From NCBI RefSeq assembly GCF_003001905.1, contig NZ_PVNE01000001.1, positions 241,509 through 305,508 of the forward strand: a stretch of DNA of 64,000 nt. Reading direction: 5' to 3'. Position numbers and translations under genes: made by a program. Below the pieces are notes generated by a model. It did no database searches. It saw only the letters and a program-made list of their open reading frames with translations, and was not told where the DNA came from. The DNA comes from Planifilum fimeticola. GTDB lineage: Bacteria; Bacillota; Bacilli; Thermoactinomycetales; DSM-44946. Positions within the stretch are counted from its first letter, which is position 1. Each line of letters opens with the position of its first letter. This document shows positions 8,951 to 18,128 of this stretch, in pieces.

Positions 8951-9370
8951 GGAAACACCTCCAAAACCCCTCATGCGCCAACCCGCCCATCGGGCTTGAG
9001 TCGACGCCCATCGGTCCCAATCCGACGGCGGCTCTATAAAGGGACAGCATCCTCCGCCTCTCCCGAAGCGGAGACGATCCGTATGTGAGCAACCCTGCGA
9101 AACCGTCAGCGCAGCCGTGATCCCCCGAAGATTTCCGCCGCCGTGACGTGCAGATCCCATTCGCCTCTTTCAAAATATTTTCCGCGTTTTAACGGATCCA
9201 TCTTAACGCTCATCGAGGAATGATACAAGATCAGGAATTCTTGAGGCCAAAAATTTTTCCGCTTTAAAGGATGGTCCTGCCAAAAACCGTTTCCCCCGGT
9301 CTTTTTTCGTGTATAATGGGGAGAAACTTTTCCATTCCGTCTTTTTCCTGATTGAAGGAGGAACACCGCA
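8951..9370 (+). promoter_or_regulatory. 420-bp intergenic region with argS promoter candidate
   Basis: This gap between the divergent cupin gene and argS holds no gene that I can support. A TATAAT box at 9312-9317 with a weak TTTCCC hexamer 16 nt upstream is the likely argS promoter. I looked for the T-box consensus (GGGTGGTACCGCG) and did not see it. Confidence 0.45.
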
Positions 9371-11248
9371 TTGAGATCCGTCATGGGATACATGTCCGGG
9401 GAAATCGAGAAGAGGGTAGCCGCGCTGCTTTCCGAGGAAGGTTACGCATGGCCGGAGCCCCGGAACGTGACCGTCGAACAACCGTCCCGGATGGAGCACG
9501 GAGACTTGGCCACCAATGCGGCGATGAAGCTCGCACCGGTCCTGCGCCGTTCCCCCATTTCCATCGCCGAAGCGCTGAAGCCGCATCTGGAATCGATTCC
9601 CCTCGTCGACCGGGTCGAAGTGGCCCCGCCCGGATTTTTGAACTTTTTTCTGGATTGGAACGAGTGGGCCGCTTTCTCCGAAAAGGATGATTCCTCCCAC
9701 GACCGCTTCCAAAAGAAGGTCGTCGTGGAACACACATCGATCAACCCCAACAAGGCGGCCCACATCGGCCATCTGCGCAATTCCTGCATCGGGGACACCC
9801 TGGCCCGGATGCTGAAGCGGATCGGATACCGGGTCGAGGTGCACAACTACATCGATGATCTGGGCAACCAGGTGGCGGACACGGTGGCCGGCCTCCTGGA
9901 CATTTCCCTCCAGGAGGATTACGACCGATTCGGGGACTACTGCTGGGATATCTACACCCGCGTTCACCGGTCGACCGATGATGAGCAGTTGAAAAGGCGA
10001 CGCGCCGAGATCCTGCACGCTTTGGAGGAAGGGAACAACAACATCGCCTGGATCGGCACCCTCGTGGCGGAGAAGATCGTCCACGAACATTTGGAGGACA
10101 TGGCCCGCTTCGGCATCGGTTACGACCTGCTGGTCTGGGAAAGCGACATCCTCCGGGAGGGATTCTGGGCGGCCGCCTTTGAAAAATTGAAGCAATCCCC
10201 CCTCTTTCGCAAGGAAACGGAGGGACCGCTCGCCGGCTGCTGGGTTCTGAAGCAGCCCGACGCGGGCGAAAAAGGGGCGGAGGAGCTGAATCCGGACAAG
10301 GTGCTTGTCCGTTCCAACGGGGTGCTCACCTACACCGCCAAGGACATTGCCTACCACCTGTGGAAATTCGGCCTGCTGGACAAGGATTTCCGCTACCGTC
10401 CCTTCGCCGGCGATCTGTGGACCTCCTCCCGGACGGGAGAAAGCCGTCCGTTCGGGAAGGCAAACCGGGTGCTCAACGTCATCGACCGCCGCCAGGAATA
10501 CCCGCAGCGCATGGTGAAAGTCGCTCTGGAAACCCTGGGATTTGAAGAGGAAGCGGCCAACCTGCACCATGTCAGCTACGGCGTGGTCTCCCTGAGCCCC
10601 GCCACCGCCGCGCAATTGGGAATCGACACCACCGACGGCAAGCCGGCGTATCCCATGTCCGGACGGCAGGGAATCGGCATCAAGATCAACGAGCTGCTCG
10701 ATCGGATGGAAGCGGCGGTGGAAGCCGTACGCCCGCAAAAAGAGGGAATCCCCAGCCGGGAGATCGCTGCGGCGGCCATCCGCTATTATCTCCTCCGCTT
10801 CAACCTGGGAAAGGAAATCGTGTTCGACATCGACCAGGCCGTCGATCTCCAGGGGAATTCCGGCATCTACCTGATGTACCAGCACGCCCGGGCATCCGCC
10901 ATCCTCCGGGAGGGGGAAGCCTTTCTGAAGGACGGCGCCTATCGCTCCCGCCGCGACCGGGCACCGGCGGTTCCGGAACATCTCTCACCGTCGGAACGGG
11001 CCCTGTTGCGCCACCTCGCCCTCTGGCCCGACACGCTGGAAACCGCGACGGAGGAGCTCAACCCCACGTCGGTCACCGCCTACACCTACGAACTGGCCTC
11101 CCTCTTCAGCAGCTTTTACAACGCCTGTCCCGTCCTGAGGGCCCCCGATCCCCTTCGTTCCTTCCGCCTCTGGCTGACGGCCCGGACCCGCTCCACACTG
11201 GCCGACGCCCTCCATGTGATCGGCCTTCCGGCACCGGAACGGATGTAA
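9371..11248 (+). CDS. argS: Arginine--tRNA ligase
   Basis: This class-I synthetase of 625 residues charges tRNA-Arg. The HIGH motif is HIGHLRNS (about residue 133). The KMSKS loop appears as YPMSGRQGIG, a variant known in ArgS enzymes. The N-terminal Add-1 domain and the C-terminal DALR anticodon-binding domain (SVTAYTYELASLFSSFYNACPV near 580) are both present. It is longer than the roughly 556-residue B. subtilis enzyme. The TTG at 9371 follows AAGGAGG with 9-nt spacing; ATGs at 9383 and 9392 are alternatives. It is monocistronic, ending at a convergent terminator. Confidence 0.93.
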   Translation: MRSVMGYMSGEIEKRVAALLSEEGYAWPEPRNVTVEQPSRMEHGDLATNAAMKLAPVLRRSPISIAEALKPHLESIPLVDRVEVAPPGFLNFFLDWNEWAAFSEKDDSSHDRFQKKVVVEHTSINPNKAAHIGHLRNSCIGDTLARMLKRIGYRVEVHNYIDDLGNQVADTVAGLLDISLQEDYDRFGDYCWDIYTRVHRSTDDEQLKRRRAEILHALEEGNNNIAWIGTLVAEKIVHEHLEDMARFGIGYDLLVWESDILREGFWAAAFEKLKQSPLFRKETEGPLAGCWVLKQPDAGEKGAEELNPDKVLVRSNGVLTYTAKDIAYHLWKFGLLDKDFRYRPFAGDLWTSSRTGESRPFGKANRVLNVIDRRQEYPQRMVKVALETLGFEEEAANLHHVSYGVVSLSPATAAQLGIDTTDGKPAYPMSGRQGIGIKINELLDRMEAAVEAVRPQKEGIPSREIAAAAIRYYLLRFNLGKEIVFDIDQAVDLQGNSGIYLMYQHARASAILREGEAFLKDGAYRSRRDRAPAVPEHLSPSERALLRHLALWPDTLETATEELNPTSVTAYTYELASLFSSFYNACPVLRAPDPLRSFRLWLTARTRSTLADALHVIGLPAPERM

Positions 11249-11251
11249 AGA

Positions 11252-11281
11252 AGCCCTGCGGATGATCCGCAGGGCTCTTTT
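11252..11281 (+). terminator. Terminator of argS, shared with the convergent gene
   Basis: AGCCCTGCGGAT and ATCCGCAGGGCT pair with no mismatch and are followed by CTTTT. It abuts the stop codon of the convergent FMN protein gene. Confidence 0.85.
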
Positions 11282-12717
11282 CAATGGACCGGCGGCGGAG
11301 CGTCGGGCTCCCTCTCCGACCGGGGCTCTCCCGGGATGGGTCCGGCAAAATCCCAAGGATTCTTCTCTTCCGTCCAGGCCAGATGTTGTTCCTCCCGGGG
11401 CAGCCCCGCATAATCGACGCCCAGAAGGCGGGCCAGCTCCCGATCGACGCAGACCAGGTCGCTTCGGTCGATCTGATTAAGATCCGTCTTGCCCAGGGCG
11501 TATGCCACCATCCTCATCTCCTCGACGCAGGATTTGAGGAATTTGGCCAGGTGCTCCGCCCCTTTTTCCACATCGATGTCCTCTTTGAACTTCCCGTGGT
11601 ACAAAGCCGTCTGAACCGGCGGTTCAAAGGGGGAGGCGATGTTCATCTGGGTTTGGAGCATCGCCACCAGGGCGATCGAACCGATATAGACGGCATCCGC
11701 CCCCAGGGCCATCGCCTTGAGAAAATGGCCCGGCGTCGTCAATCCGCCGGCGGCGATCACCGACACGTCCCGCTTCACACCCCTCCTCTCCAGGTGTCGG
11801 ACGGTCCGGGCCAAGGCGTGGAGGGTGGGCAAACCCACATCATCCTGAAGAATCGTCGGCCCCCCGTGGGTTCCCGCTTCCGCACCGTCCACGACGATAT
11901 AGTCGATTTCCCCCTCCAGCGCCACATCAATTTCGTGCTCCAGATAATGGGTGGCACAGGTCTTCAGCCCCACCGGCACGCCGTAACGCTCCCGAAGCTC
12001 CCGCACCAGCGGCGGGAAGTCCTCCACCCGGTTCATCCCCGGCAGGCGGGTGTGGATCCGGGCATCCTCCCCCTTGGCCAGGTTGAACCGTTTCCGGAAG
12101 GTCTCATCAATCTGCCAGGAACGGGTGCCCATCGGCGCCGCCGCCTGAGCCCCCTGACCCAATTGAATTTCAATGGCATCCAGTTGCTGCAGCTGCTCGG
12201 GCGTGTTCATCCATCCGCCCCGGTTGTACTGGCCGATGAAGAACCGTGCTTCCTTCCGCTCTTCCTCGATCAATGGCGCCTCCCCGGAGTTGGTGGCCGT
12301 TCCGGCCAGGGACGCGCCCCGGGCCAGGGCGAGCTTCGCCTTCAACCCGAGGGCGCCGCCGTAGGACATCCCGGAAATCAACACCGGGATCTCCAGCGAC
12401 AACGGCCGCCGGGCCCTCGGGCCGATCGTCACCTCCGTCGCGATCTGCACTCCGTCGGGGGTGGGAAGCCGGTACAGGTGGACCGGGTTGAACAGCAGCT
12501 TCTCCCAGGGCGACAAAACCACCGGACTGCCCAGGGGACGCTCCAGGGGCTTCCCCGATTCCGCCCGCATCCCCGCTTCCACGATGGCCCGCGGCGTCAG
12601 CTTCTGGGCAATGGTGAGGAAGGAAAACAGATTCTCGGTATAGGGGTCCTGCAACACCCGGTTGACGATCGCGTCCATCACCACATTGGTCATCCGATGC
12701 ATGAGCCACGAGATCAT
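11281..12717 (-). CDS. FMN-binding glutamate-synthase-domain protein (GltB2-like)
   Basis: The 478-residue protein matches the stand-alone FMN/GOGAT-domain family: LISGMSYGGALGLKAKLALARG near residue 112, then APMGTRSWQID and a TIM-barrel FMN site with VVDGAEAGTHGGPT and AAGGLTTPGHFLKAMALGADAVYIGS. It lacks the glutaminase domain and an obvious iron-sulfur cysteine cluster, so it is unlikely to be a complete glutamate synthase. Substrate unknown. A hydrophobic N-terminus (first 20 residues) may associate with the membrane. The ATG at 12717 follows AAGGAGGG. Confidence 0.85.
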   Translation of the reverse strand: MISWLMHRMTNVVMDAIVNRVLQDPYTENLFSFLTIAQKLTPRAIVEAGMRAESGKPLERPLGSPVVLSPWEKLLFNPVHLYRLPTPDGVQIATEVTIGPRARRPLSLEIPVLISGMSYGGALGLKAKLALARGASLAGTATNSGEAPLIEEERKEARFFIGQYNRGGWMNTPEQLQQLDAIEIQLGQGAQAAAPMGTRSWQIDETFRKRFNLAKGEDARIHTRLPGMNRVEDFPPLVRELRERYGVPVGLKTCATHYLEHEIDVALEGEIDYIVVDGAEAGTHGGPTILQDDVGLPTLHALARTVRHLERRGVKRDVSVIAAGGLTTPGHFLKAMALGADAVYIGSIALVAMLQTQMNIASPFEPPVQTALYHGKFKEDIDVEKGAEHLAKFLKSCVEEMRMVAYALGKTDLNQIDRSDLVCVDRELARLLGVDYAGLPREEQHLAWTEEKNPWDFAGPIPGEPRSEREPDAPPPVH

Positions 12718-12769
12718 CGGATCCCTCCTTTCCCTCGAAAACCGCCCTCGCGGGCGGAGCCTCGCCTGA

Positions 12770-13054
12770 TCATCGCCGGTTTTCCCGTTCTTCTCCCCTC
12801 AGCTCCTTCTGCTCCCAGGAGAGAATGGCCGTTTCAATCGCCTGCTGTCCGGCAACCGGGGTCTGATACCATCCCCGCTGGTGCATCGCATGGAACAACC
12901 GGGCATGCATCGATTCCGTATCCTCGTGAAGCCGGTGCAACGTTTCCCGCAAAGCCTCGTTGGCGCACTCCGTCTCCGCCATGGTGTAGGATTGTGTCAG
13001 CTGCTTTTCCATCAGCAACATGTCCTGAGCCATTTCCCGCTCCAACAGTTCCAT
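12770..13054 (-). CDS. CotF-family spore coat protein
   Basis: This 94-residue protein starts at the ATG at 13054, 7 nt after AAGGAGG. The sequence MELLEREMAQDMLLMEKQL, the long helices and AMHQRGWYQTPVAGQQ are typical of CotF-like ferritin-fold coat proteins. It probably assembles on the spore. It pairs with the smaller relative just upstream (72-bp gap). Confidence 0.78.
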   Translation of the reverse strand: MELLEREMAQDMLLMEKQLTQSYTMAETECANEALRETLHRLHEDTESMHARLFHAMHQRGWYQTPVAGQQAIETAILSWEQKELRGEERENRR

Positions 13055-13126
13055 TCGGACAACCTCCTTCCTGCAATAAGGACCTTTTCCCCGACGGGGT
13101 CGTTCCTGCTGCGTTTTCGCCCGCAA

Positions 13127-13342
13127 TCAATGGGACATGTCCGCTCGCCCGCTGTGGCGGCGCATTTCCTGAACCAACGCGTCCACGTGCTGCCGGTGCA
13201 GGTCGGACGCTTCCCGGAAAATCCGCTTCATCTCGTCATCCTTGCACTGTTCGGCGTACCGCTCGTACTTTCGGGAAGCCAGCTCTTCCACCTTGAGCAG
13301 TTCCTGCACCCGAAGAAGCTCCATCTGGGTCAGCTGCTCCAA
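13127..13342 (-). CDS. Small helical CotF-related spore protein
   Basis: About 71 residues from a TTG at 13342, with AGGAGGG 8 nt upstream. A second in-frame TTG at 13363 lies ahead of that ribosome site and is unlikely. The helical sequence LLKVEELASRKYERYAEQC followed by LHRQHVDALVQEM resembles the N-terminal half of CotF-type proteins. It probably forms an operon with the CotF-like gene downstream. Confidence 0.65.
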   Translation of the reverse strand: MEQLTQMELLRVQELLKVEELASRKYERYAEQCKDDEMKRIFREASDLHRQHVDALVQEMRRHSGRADMSH

Positions 13343-13428
13343 CCTTTTCCCTCCTTTTTCCAAAGCTGGTCATAGTATGGATCATTGGCCGATCGCTTAT
13401 GAAACGCGTTGCGGACATTCCGCACAGC

Positions 13429-13463
13429 AAAAAAACAGGGCCGTCATCTGACGATGACGGCCC
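13429..13463 (-). terminator. Terminator after the 99-residue protein gene
   Basis: Read on the minus strand, GGGCCGTCATC and GATGACGGCCC form an 11-bp perfect stem followed by a TGTTTTTTT tail. Confidence 0.85.
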
Positions 13464-13471
13464 CTTCACCA

Positions 13472-13768
13472 TCACTTGCGGCGCTTCCTCCCGACCGTAC
13501 CGGGAGATCTCCTTCCCTGAAGAATATCCATCCCTACCTTCGGATTGGACCGAATCGAATCGGCGAACTGTTTCAGTTCCTGTTTGCTCACATCGGCTTG
13601 AGTCACCTTCATCAGGTAATCCAGAACCGCGCCCATCCCCCCCTGTTGATGGGCTTTCTTCGCCCCTTGAAGAATGTGATTCATCTGTTGCTCCGTGAGC
13701 ACCGACTGACCCAGAACCGAGTTGATCATCTGGGTCAATTCCTTCACGGAAGGGCCTTTGTTTGTCAT
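13472..13768 (-). CDS. Small hypothetical protein, possibly sporulation-related
   Basis: 99 residues from the ATG at 13768, preceded by GGGAGGA. The middle (KELTQMINSVLGQSVLTEQQ, and KQELKQFADSIRSNPKVGMD near the end) has the rhythm of SpoVIF/YjcC-type stage VI sporulation proteins, but the match is by eye only. It has a basic C-terminus (GRKRRK). It is a single gene with its own terminator, in a sporulation-rich neighbourhood. Confidence 0.5.
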   Translation of the reverse strand: MTNKGPSVKELTQMINSVLGQSVLTEQQMNHILQGAKKAHQQGGMGAVLDYLMKVTQADVSKQELKQFADSIRSNPKVGMDILQGRRSPGTVGRKRRK

Positions 13769-13889
13769 GCCCGATATTCCTCCCATCTGTGATTGACTCC
13801 TTTCAACTTATGTGGGAGCGCAGCGCATGACAACTGCACTTGCCCAAGCCCGCCCGCCCAAATTCGCCAATCGACCCGCCGCCGACACG

Positions 13890-13927
13890 ATAAAACCCGA
13901 TGGAAAACGTCGAAGATCTCCATCGGG
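13890..13927 (-). terminator. Terminator after the coiled-coil protein gene
   Basis: CCCGATGGA and TCCATCGGG pair around a 14-nt loop; on the minus strand the stem is followed by TTTTATCG. It lies 55 nt beyond the stop at 13982. Confidence 0.6.
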
Positions 13928-13981
13928 CAGAAAAAGGCCATCCTTTGTTTCACCTGATATGAGCTCATCCTCTTCAGGCGG

Positions 13982-14311
13982 TCAGGACCGTTCCGTCTCC
14001 GAATGAATCCGACCGTCCGGCGGTTTTTTCCCCAGCAGTTGATACAGAAACTGGTAGACTTCCAGCACCACGTTCCCCAGGATTTTCACTTCCTTCCGGA
14101 GGAGGCGGTTCTCCTCCCGAAGACGGGCAGCTTCGGAGACAAGAAGGCGCTGTTTCTTCTCCAGTTGCTCCACTCGTTCAGCGAGCCTTTTGGAATCCGA
14201 CCTGTCCATGCCCTGGCGTGCCAGCGACACCGTGGACTCCAACGTTCGACGGGTTTTTTCAACCCCGGAGCCGTTCCGGTTCCGACCCACCTGCCGACGG
14301 GATCCGGTCAA
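13982..14311 (-). CDS. Small coiled-coil protein downstream of RsfA
   Basis: About 109 residues. The TTG at 14311, 8 nt after AAGGGG, is a better start than the GTG at 14320, which abuts that site. Residues 35-75 (KRLAERVEQLEKKQRLLVSE and the following RLREENRLLRKEV) form a clear coiled coil, then the sequence LGNVVLEVYQFLYQLLGK. It has no domain I recognise. It lies 37 nt after rsfA and probably belongs to the same transcript. Confidence 0.55.
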   Translation of the reverse strand: MTGSRRQVGRNRNGSGVEKTRRTLESTVSLARQGMDRSDSKRLAERVEQLEKKQRLLVSEAARLREENRLLRKEVKILGNVVLEVYQFLYQLLGKKPPDGRIHSETERS

Positions 14312-14347
14312 GAAAAACACCCCTTCGGCATTTCATGCTTCATTAAT

Positions 14348-14932
14348 TTATGTTCGTTTTTCTTCCCCCGTGTCCGCATCCGTCTTTTCCTCCGAGGATT
14401 CCGCGGCGGAGGAAATCGTGTGCACCACGGCATCGCCCTCGGAATCCTTGGAAGGACGGACGCTTCGCAGCAATTGGAACAATTCGGAATACCGCTCCGT
14501 CAAAAGTTCCCTAAGCCGGTCGACGGTATCCAACTGTTCGGTCAGCCGTCGATTCTCCTCGGCAAGCCGCTTATACTCCCTCTCCTTCTCTTCCAACTGC
14601 TTCTCCAATTCATTGACGTGATTCACCAAGGCATGGAACTCTTTTTCGTGCCGTCGGAGCATTTGAATCAGCTGTTTGAGGGAATCGACCGTGTCCGGTC
14701 GTCTGTTTTTGAGATGTTTGGCGAGCCGCTGTTTTTTCGCCTTGAGGAAATTTTCCTCTTCCTTGCGCCGGACCACGGCGTTCCACCGGAATCCGCACGC
14801 TCCGGGCGTTCTTCCCAATTTGCGGGCCACTTCTTCGAAGGCTTCCAGCTGGGTGCTTCCCTCGCGAATGTGGCGCAAAACGGTCTCCGCCAGTATCTGA
14901 TCCTCTTTCTTTGTCCAACTGCGCCCTTTCAA
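14348..14932 (-). CDS. rsfA: RsfA-family prespore transcription factor
   Basis: About 195 residues from a TTG at 14932, with AAAGGAGGG 8 nt upstream. The N-terminal Myb/SANT-like DNA-binding domain reads [20 protein letters not shown], then [16 protein letters not shown], which is the RsfA signature. A long coiled coil (about 95-165) and an acidic C-terminus follow. RsfA modulates sigma-F-dependent genes in the forespore. Strong family call; there are several RsfA paralogs in many spore formers, so orthology is not certain. Confidence 0.8.
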   Translation of the reverse strand: MKGRSWTKKEDQILAETVLRHIREGSTQLEAFEEVARKLGRTPGACGFRWNAVVRRKEEENFLKAKKQRLAKHLKNRRPDTVDSLKQLIQMLRRHEKEFHALVNHVNELEKQLEEKEREYKRLAEENRRLTEQLDTVDRLRELLTERYSELFQLLRSVRPSKDSEGDAVVHTISSAAESSEEKTDADTGEEKRT

Positions 14933-15016
14933 GGTTTTCCCTCCTTTGCTCCTTTCTCTGATGCCTCTGTTATAGTGTATTGTCCTGATCGACAAATGGT
15001 GCCCCTTCTCTGATAG

Positions 15017-15044
15017 AAAAAAAAACCCCGCTTAAGAAAGCGGG
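15017..15044 (-). terminator. Terminator of nagA
   Basis: On the minus strand CCCGCTT and AAGCGGG pair with a short loop and are followed by a G and nine T residues. Confidence 0.8.
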
Positions 15045-15093
15045 ATTTCAGCGGGTTTCTCTGAAACGCGAGTTTATGTCAATGCGAAGCGGA

Positions 15094-16272
15094 TCATTCG
15101 TAGAAGGTCTCCCGGTCAAAAACGCGCTTTCCGCGGATCCACACCTGCCGGACATGACATGATTCGTCTGTCACCACGAGGTCGGCGCGTTTTCCCGTCT
15201 CCAGGCTTCCCAGATCCCCGTCCAGTCCCAGGCGACGGGCAGGGACGAGGGATGCCATCCGTACTGCCTTCCAAAGCGGCATGCCGGTAAATTTCACCAT
15301 GTTCCGAACGGCCTGGTCCAGGGTGAGCAGACTGCCGGCGAGACTGCCGTCGGCCAAAACCGCCTTCCCCTCCCGGGCAAACACCGGAAGGCCACCCAAT
15401 TCATATTCCCCGTCCGGCATCCCGACGGCCCGGATGCCGTCGGAGATGAGAATCAGCTTGTCGCTCTCCCCCTTCAATTTGGCCAGCAGCTTGACCACTG
15501 CCGGGTGGACGTGAAAACCGTCGGCGATCAGTTCCGCAAAAAGACGATCCTCCGTCAGAACGGCTCCGGCCACTCCGGGACTTCGATGATGCAGGCCGGT
15601 CATTCCGTTGAAGCAGTGGGTCACCTGGGAGGCGCCCGCGTCGATCGCAGACAGGGCCTGTTCGTAGGTCGCCCCGGTGTGGCCGATGGATACAATCACT
15701 CCCTTGGACGAGAGGAGGCGGACCGTCTCCATTCCCTTCGGGCGTTCAGGAGCCATCGTTACGACGCGCAGCATCCCCCTGGAGTTTTTCAGCGCCCACA
15801 TCGCCTCCTCCGGATCGGGTTCGACGATGTACTCGGGGTTTTGCGCCCCCCGATGGCTGGGACAAATCCAGGGCCCCTCCAGATGGATCCCCAACACCCT
15901 GGCCCCCTCCAGGGAGGAAGCCATCTCCGCCACGTTATTGAATACTTGCTCGAGCCGGGATTTCGGCATGGTCACCGTCGTCGCCAAAAATCCGGTCACG
16001 CCGTGCCGAGCCAGCGTTCGGGATATCGTCGCCAGGGATTTCGGAGTGGCGTCCATCACGTCCGCTCCCCCGGCTCCGTGCACATGAAGATCAATCAGTC
16101 CGGGCCAGATAAATCCGGAGACGGCAAATTCCCTCCGGGGATCCGTGAAGCGGGAAAGCGGCGGCCCCACGTACGCAATCCGTTCCCCCCGAATCACCAC
16201 CATTCCCTCTTCCAGAATTCCGTCGGCCAGGACGACGGATCCTCGCAGCACGAAATAATCGTTTTCCCCCAT
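15094..16272 (-). CDS. nagA: N-acetylglucosamine-6-phosphate deacetylase
   Basis: The 392-residue amidohydrolase has LIDLHVHGAGGADVMD (first metal site), HLEGPW, VTHCFNGMTGLHHRSPG and ISDGIRAVGMPDGEYELGG, all standard for NagA. It converts GlcNAc-6-P to GlcN-6-P in the cytoplasm during amino-sugar use and wall recycling. It stands alone here, without nagB or a GntR regulator next to it, so its control may rest on the inverted repeat upstream. The ATG at 16272 follows AGGGGG. Confidence 0.92.
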   Translation of the reverse strand: MGENDYFVLRGSVVLADGILEEGMVVIRGERIAYVGPPLSRFTDPRREFAVSGFIWPGLIDLHVHGAGGADVMDATPKSLATISRTLARHGVTGFLATTVTMPKSRLEQVFNNVAEMASSLEGARVLGIHLEGPWICPSHRGAQNPEYIVEPDPEEAMWALKNSRGMLRVVTMAPERPKGMETVRLLSSKGVIVSIGHTGATYEQALSAIDAGASQVTHCFNGMTGLHHRSPGVAGAVLTEDRLFAELIADGFHVHPAVVKLLAKLKGESDKLILISDGIRAVGMPDGEYELGGLPVFAREGKAVLADGSLAGSLLTLDQAVRNMVKFTGMPLWKAVRMASLVPARRLGLDGDLGSLETGKRADLVVTDESCHVRQVWIRGKRVFDRETFYE

Positions 16273-16326
16273 CCCAATTTTCCCCCTTCCAACCTCATGG
16301 TGAGGGTCTCCTCTATTTCAGATTAC

Positions 16327-16371
16327 TGAAGGGTTGACGGCAACGTCAATGAAAGAGTATTTACGTTGCCG
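16327..16371 (-). promoter_or_regulatory. nagA promoter with overlapping inverted repeats
   Basis: On the minus strand TTGACG (16349-16344) and TAATCT with an 18-nt spacer make a sigma-A-like promoter. CGGCAACGT (16338-16346) and ACGTTGCCG (16363-16371) are a perfect 9-bp inverted repeat, and TTGACG-GCAA-CGTCAA (16334-16349) is a second one overlapping it. They would allow a repressor to block the -35 region. The motif is not the known NagR site. Confidence 0.5.
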
Positions 16372-16426
16372 ATTGATTTTAAAGTAATAAAAGGGTTGAA
16401 AGGGGTTATTTAATACAGCAAAGGTG

Positions 16427-16463
16427 GTATAAAAACAAAAGACCAGGATGATCCGCCCTGGTC
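16427..16463 (-). terminator. Terminator after the TPR protein gene
   Basis: GACCAGG (16441-16447) and CCTGGTC (16457-16463) pair; on the minus strand the stem is followed by TTTTGTTTTTAT. The rest of the 331-bp gap between nagA and the TPR gene contains no open frame that I can support. Confidence 0.65.
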
Positions 16464-16603
16464 CAAGTGAAAGAGGGTCAAGATTAAGGAGTTAAGAAGC
16501 GTGGTAGTAAGCGAGGAGATCAACCCGCCTACATCAACATCATAACACAATGAACGAAATTTGTCGATGTTTGCCTGATGTTTTTTTCAAAAAGGTTGCG
16601 ATT

Positions 16604-17350
16604 TTACCTTTCCTCCACGGGATCGCTTTTTCTCAGCCATGGAATCTTTGCCAAAGAGAGAATTCCTTTTCTTTGCAATTTCAAAACCAATTTCAATTGG
16701 CTGCGTGCTGCCTTGTTCCGGGGATCAGCCATCAGGGCGAGGCGGAATTGCTCCGCCGCCTCGCTGTATTTTCCCATCTGAAAGAATACCTTGCCGCAGC
16801 TCTGGTGCAAATAAGTGTCTCCGTCACGGCGGGAAGCGATGCGCAGATGAAGCACGGCTTGCCTTTCGCGTCCGGTTTGCGCATAAATCTCAGCCAAAAG
16901 CGCATGGGCCAGACCGTCCTGCGGATTCAGTTCCAACCCGCGCAATAAAAGGCACTCCGCGCGTTGGACCTGCTCTTTCTTCTCCAGAAGAAACCGGGCA
17001 TATTCCCGGTAGGCACAACTGTAGGCGGGATGCCGCTCCATCAGTTTGAGAAAGGCTTGTTCCGCTTCTTCCGCCCGGTCCATCTTTTCCAGAATTTTCG
17101 ACAAGAGCAGCTCGCCCTCCGGGAAATCCGGGCGTCCCCGAAGCGCTTCCTCCACAGCTTTCTTGGATTCCTCATACAAGCCCTTGCGATATTCCAACTG
17201 GGCCAGCTCCAGATAGTGGTCTGGGTTCGGGTCCGATGAAACCTTCCGCAAAATCCGCTCCTTCTCCCGCCGATAATCGTTCTCCGTCAAAGGCTTGTCC
17301 GACGGATAAAATTTTAATTCGTGCTGGAGTGTCATCCCGGATCCGGACAT
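16604..17350 (-). CDS. TPR-repeat protein
   Basis: 248 residues from the ATG at 17350, 8 nt after AGGGGG. After a short N-terminal extension there are at least five tetratricopeptide units (for example YLELAQLEYRKGLYEESKKA, SCAYREYARFLLEKKEQVQR and YLHQSCGKVFFQMGKYSEAA). There is no signal peptide or membrane segment, so it is a cytoplasmic scaffold. Partner unknown. It is monocistronic. Confidence 0.75.
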   Translation of the reverse strand: MSGSGMTLQHELKFYPSDKPLTENDYRREKERILRKVSSDPNPDHYLELAQLEYRKGLYEESKKAVEEALRGRPDFPEGELLLSKILEKMDRAEEAEQAFLKLMERHPAYSCAYREYARFLLEKKEQVQRAECLLLRGLELNPQDGLAHALLAEIYAQTGRERQAVLHLRIASRRDGDTYLHQSCGKVFFQMGKYSEAAEQFRLALMADPRNKAARSQLKLVLKLQRKGILSLAKIPWLRKSDPVEER

Positions 17351-17503
17351 TTCGATTCCCCCTCTTCCCTCATGAAACCGTGCAAAGACCACTATTGATT
17401 AGATTGTAACGTATCCGACATTTTTTGTCACGGATTTTCGACAAATCCGGCAAAAACGGGCCTCGAAGATGTCGCGTCCCCTCAAGAAAAACCGCGCAAT
17501 CTG

Positions 17504-18007
17504 TCAATCGGTCTTCAACATCCGTATCCGGGTGATATAGTCGGTTTCGTAATAATCCAATTCGTCGCGCAGGGTTTCAAAAATGCGGGACAGATCGATC
17601 GTCAGTTTGCGCAGGGATTCGGCCGGCCGGCGGCGGAATTTGATCGCATCCTGTTGGGTGTAGCAATAGCGGCCGTCCTCTTCGTATACCTCGTTGCGCG
17701 GGTAATAGAAGTTGTAGATGCAGCCGTGGACGATTTCACTCAATACCTTCTCCGCAAACTCCCGTTTAAAGGTGGCGCGACGCAACACCAAACTGACCTT
17801 CTCGTAAGCCAACTGGCAAGATACCAACAATACCCGAAGATCTGACAGATACTCCCGGTAATACTCCTCCATCCCCTCTTTTTCCGGAGTTTCCTCCATC
17901 AACCGGGGTATGTGGGTATAATTCAAAAAATCTTCCAGCAGGCGAATGGCTTCTTTCAACTGATCCTTCGCCATCCTGCACAATTGTTTGGTCTGCTCGG
18001 CGGGCAT
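17504..18007 (-). CDS. ypuI: YpuI family protein (DUF3907)
   Basis: This 167-residue protein matches the DUF3907 family, with the characteristic GCIYNFYYPRNEVYEEDGRY and CYTQQDAIKFRRRP. The family is found in Bacillales and has no established biochemical role. The ATG at 18007 follows AAGGGGG. It is monocistronic. Confidence 0.8.
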   Translation of the reverse strand: MPAEQTKQLCRMAKDQLKEAIRLLEDFLNYTHIPRLMEETPEKEGMEEYYREYLSDLRVLLVSCQLAYEKVSLVLRRATFKREFAEKVLSEIVHGCIYNFYYPRNEVYEEDGRYCYTQQDAIKFRRRPAESLRKLTIDLSRIFETLRDELDYYETDYITRIRMLKTD

Positions 18008-18128
18008 GCCGAAAAAACCCCCTTAAGATGTTACCGAAACGGTTTTTTCCAGTATAACACGATTTTCACTATGCCGATGCGGAAAATGGTGGTCAGCGGC
18101 AGGATGTCTTTGCCAAGGGCACGGCCTT

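Noticed and set aside
8951..9370. Coding region upstream of argS (extended cupin frame)
   Set aside because: The upstream 70 codons of the cupin frame have no ribosome site and no similarity to the family; the ATG at 8950 has both position and GGAGGTG.
9371..11248. ArgS inactive because the KMSKS motif is lost
   Set aside because: PMSGRQG is within the range seen in functional ArgS enzymes, and all other domains are complete.
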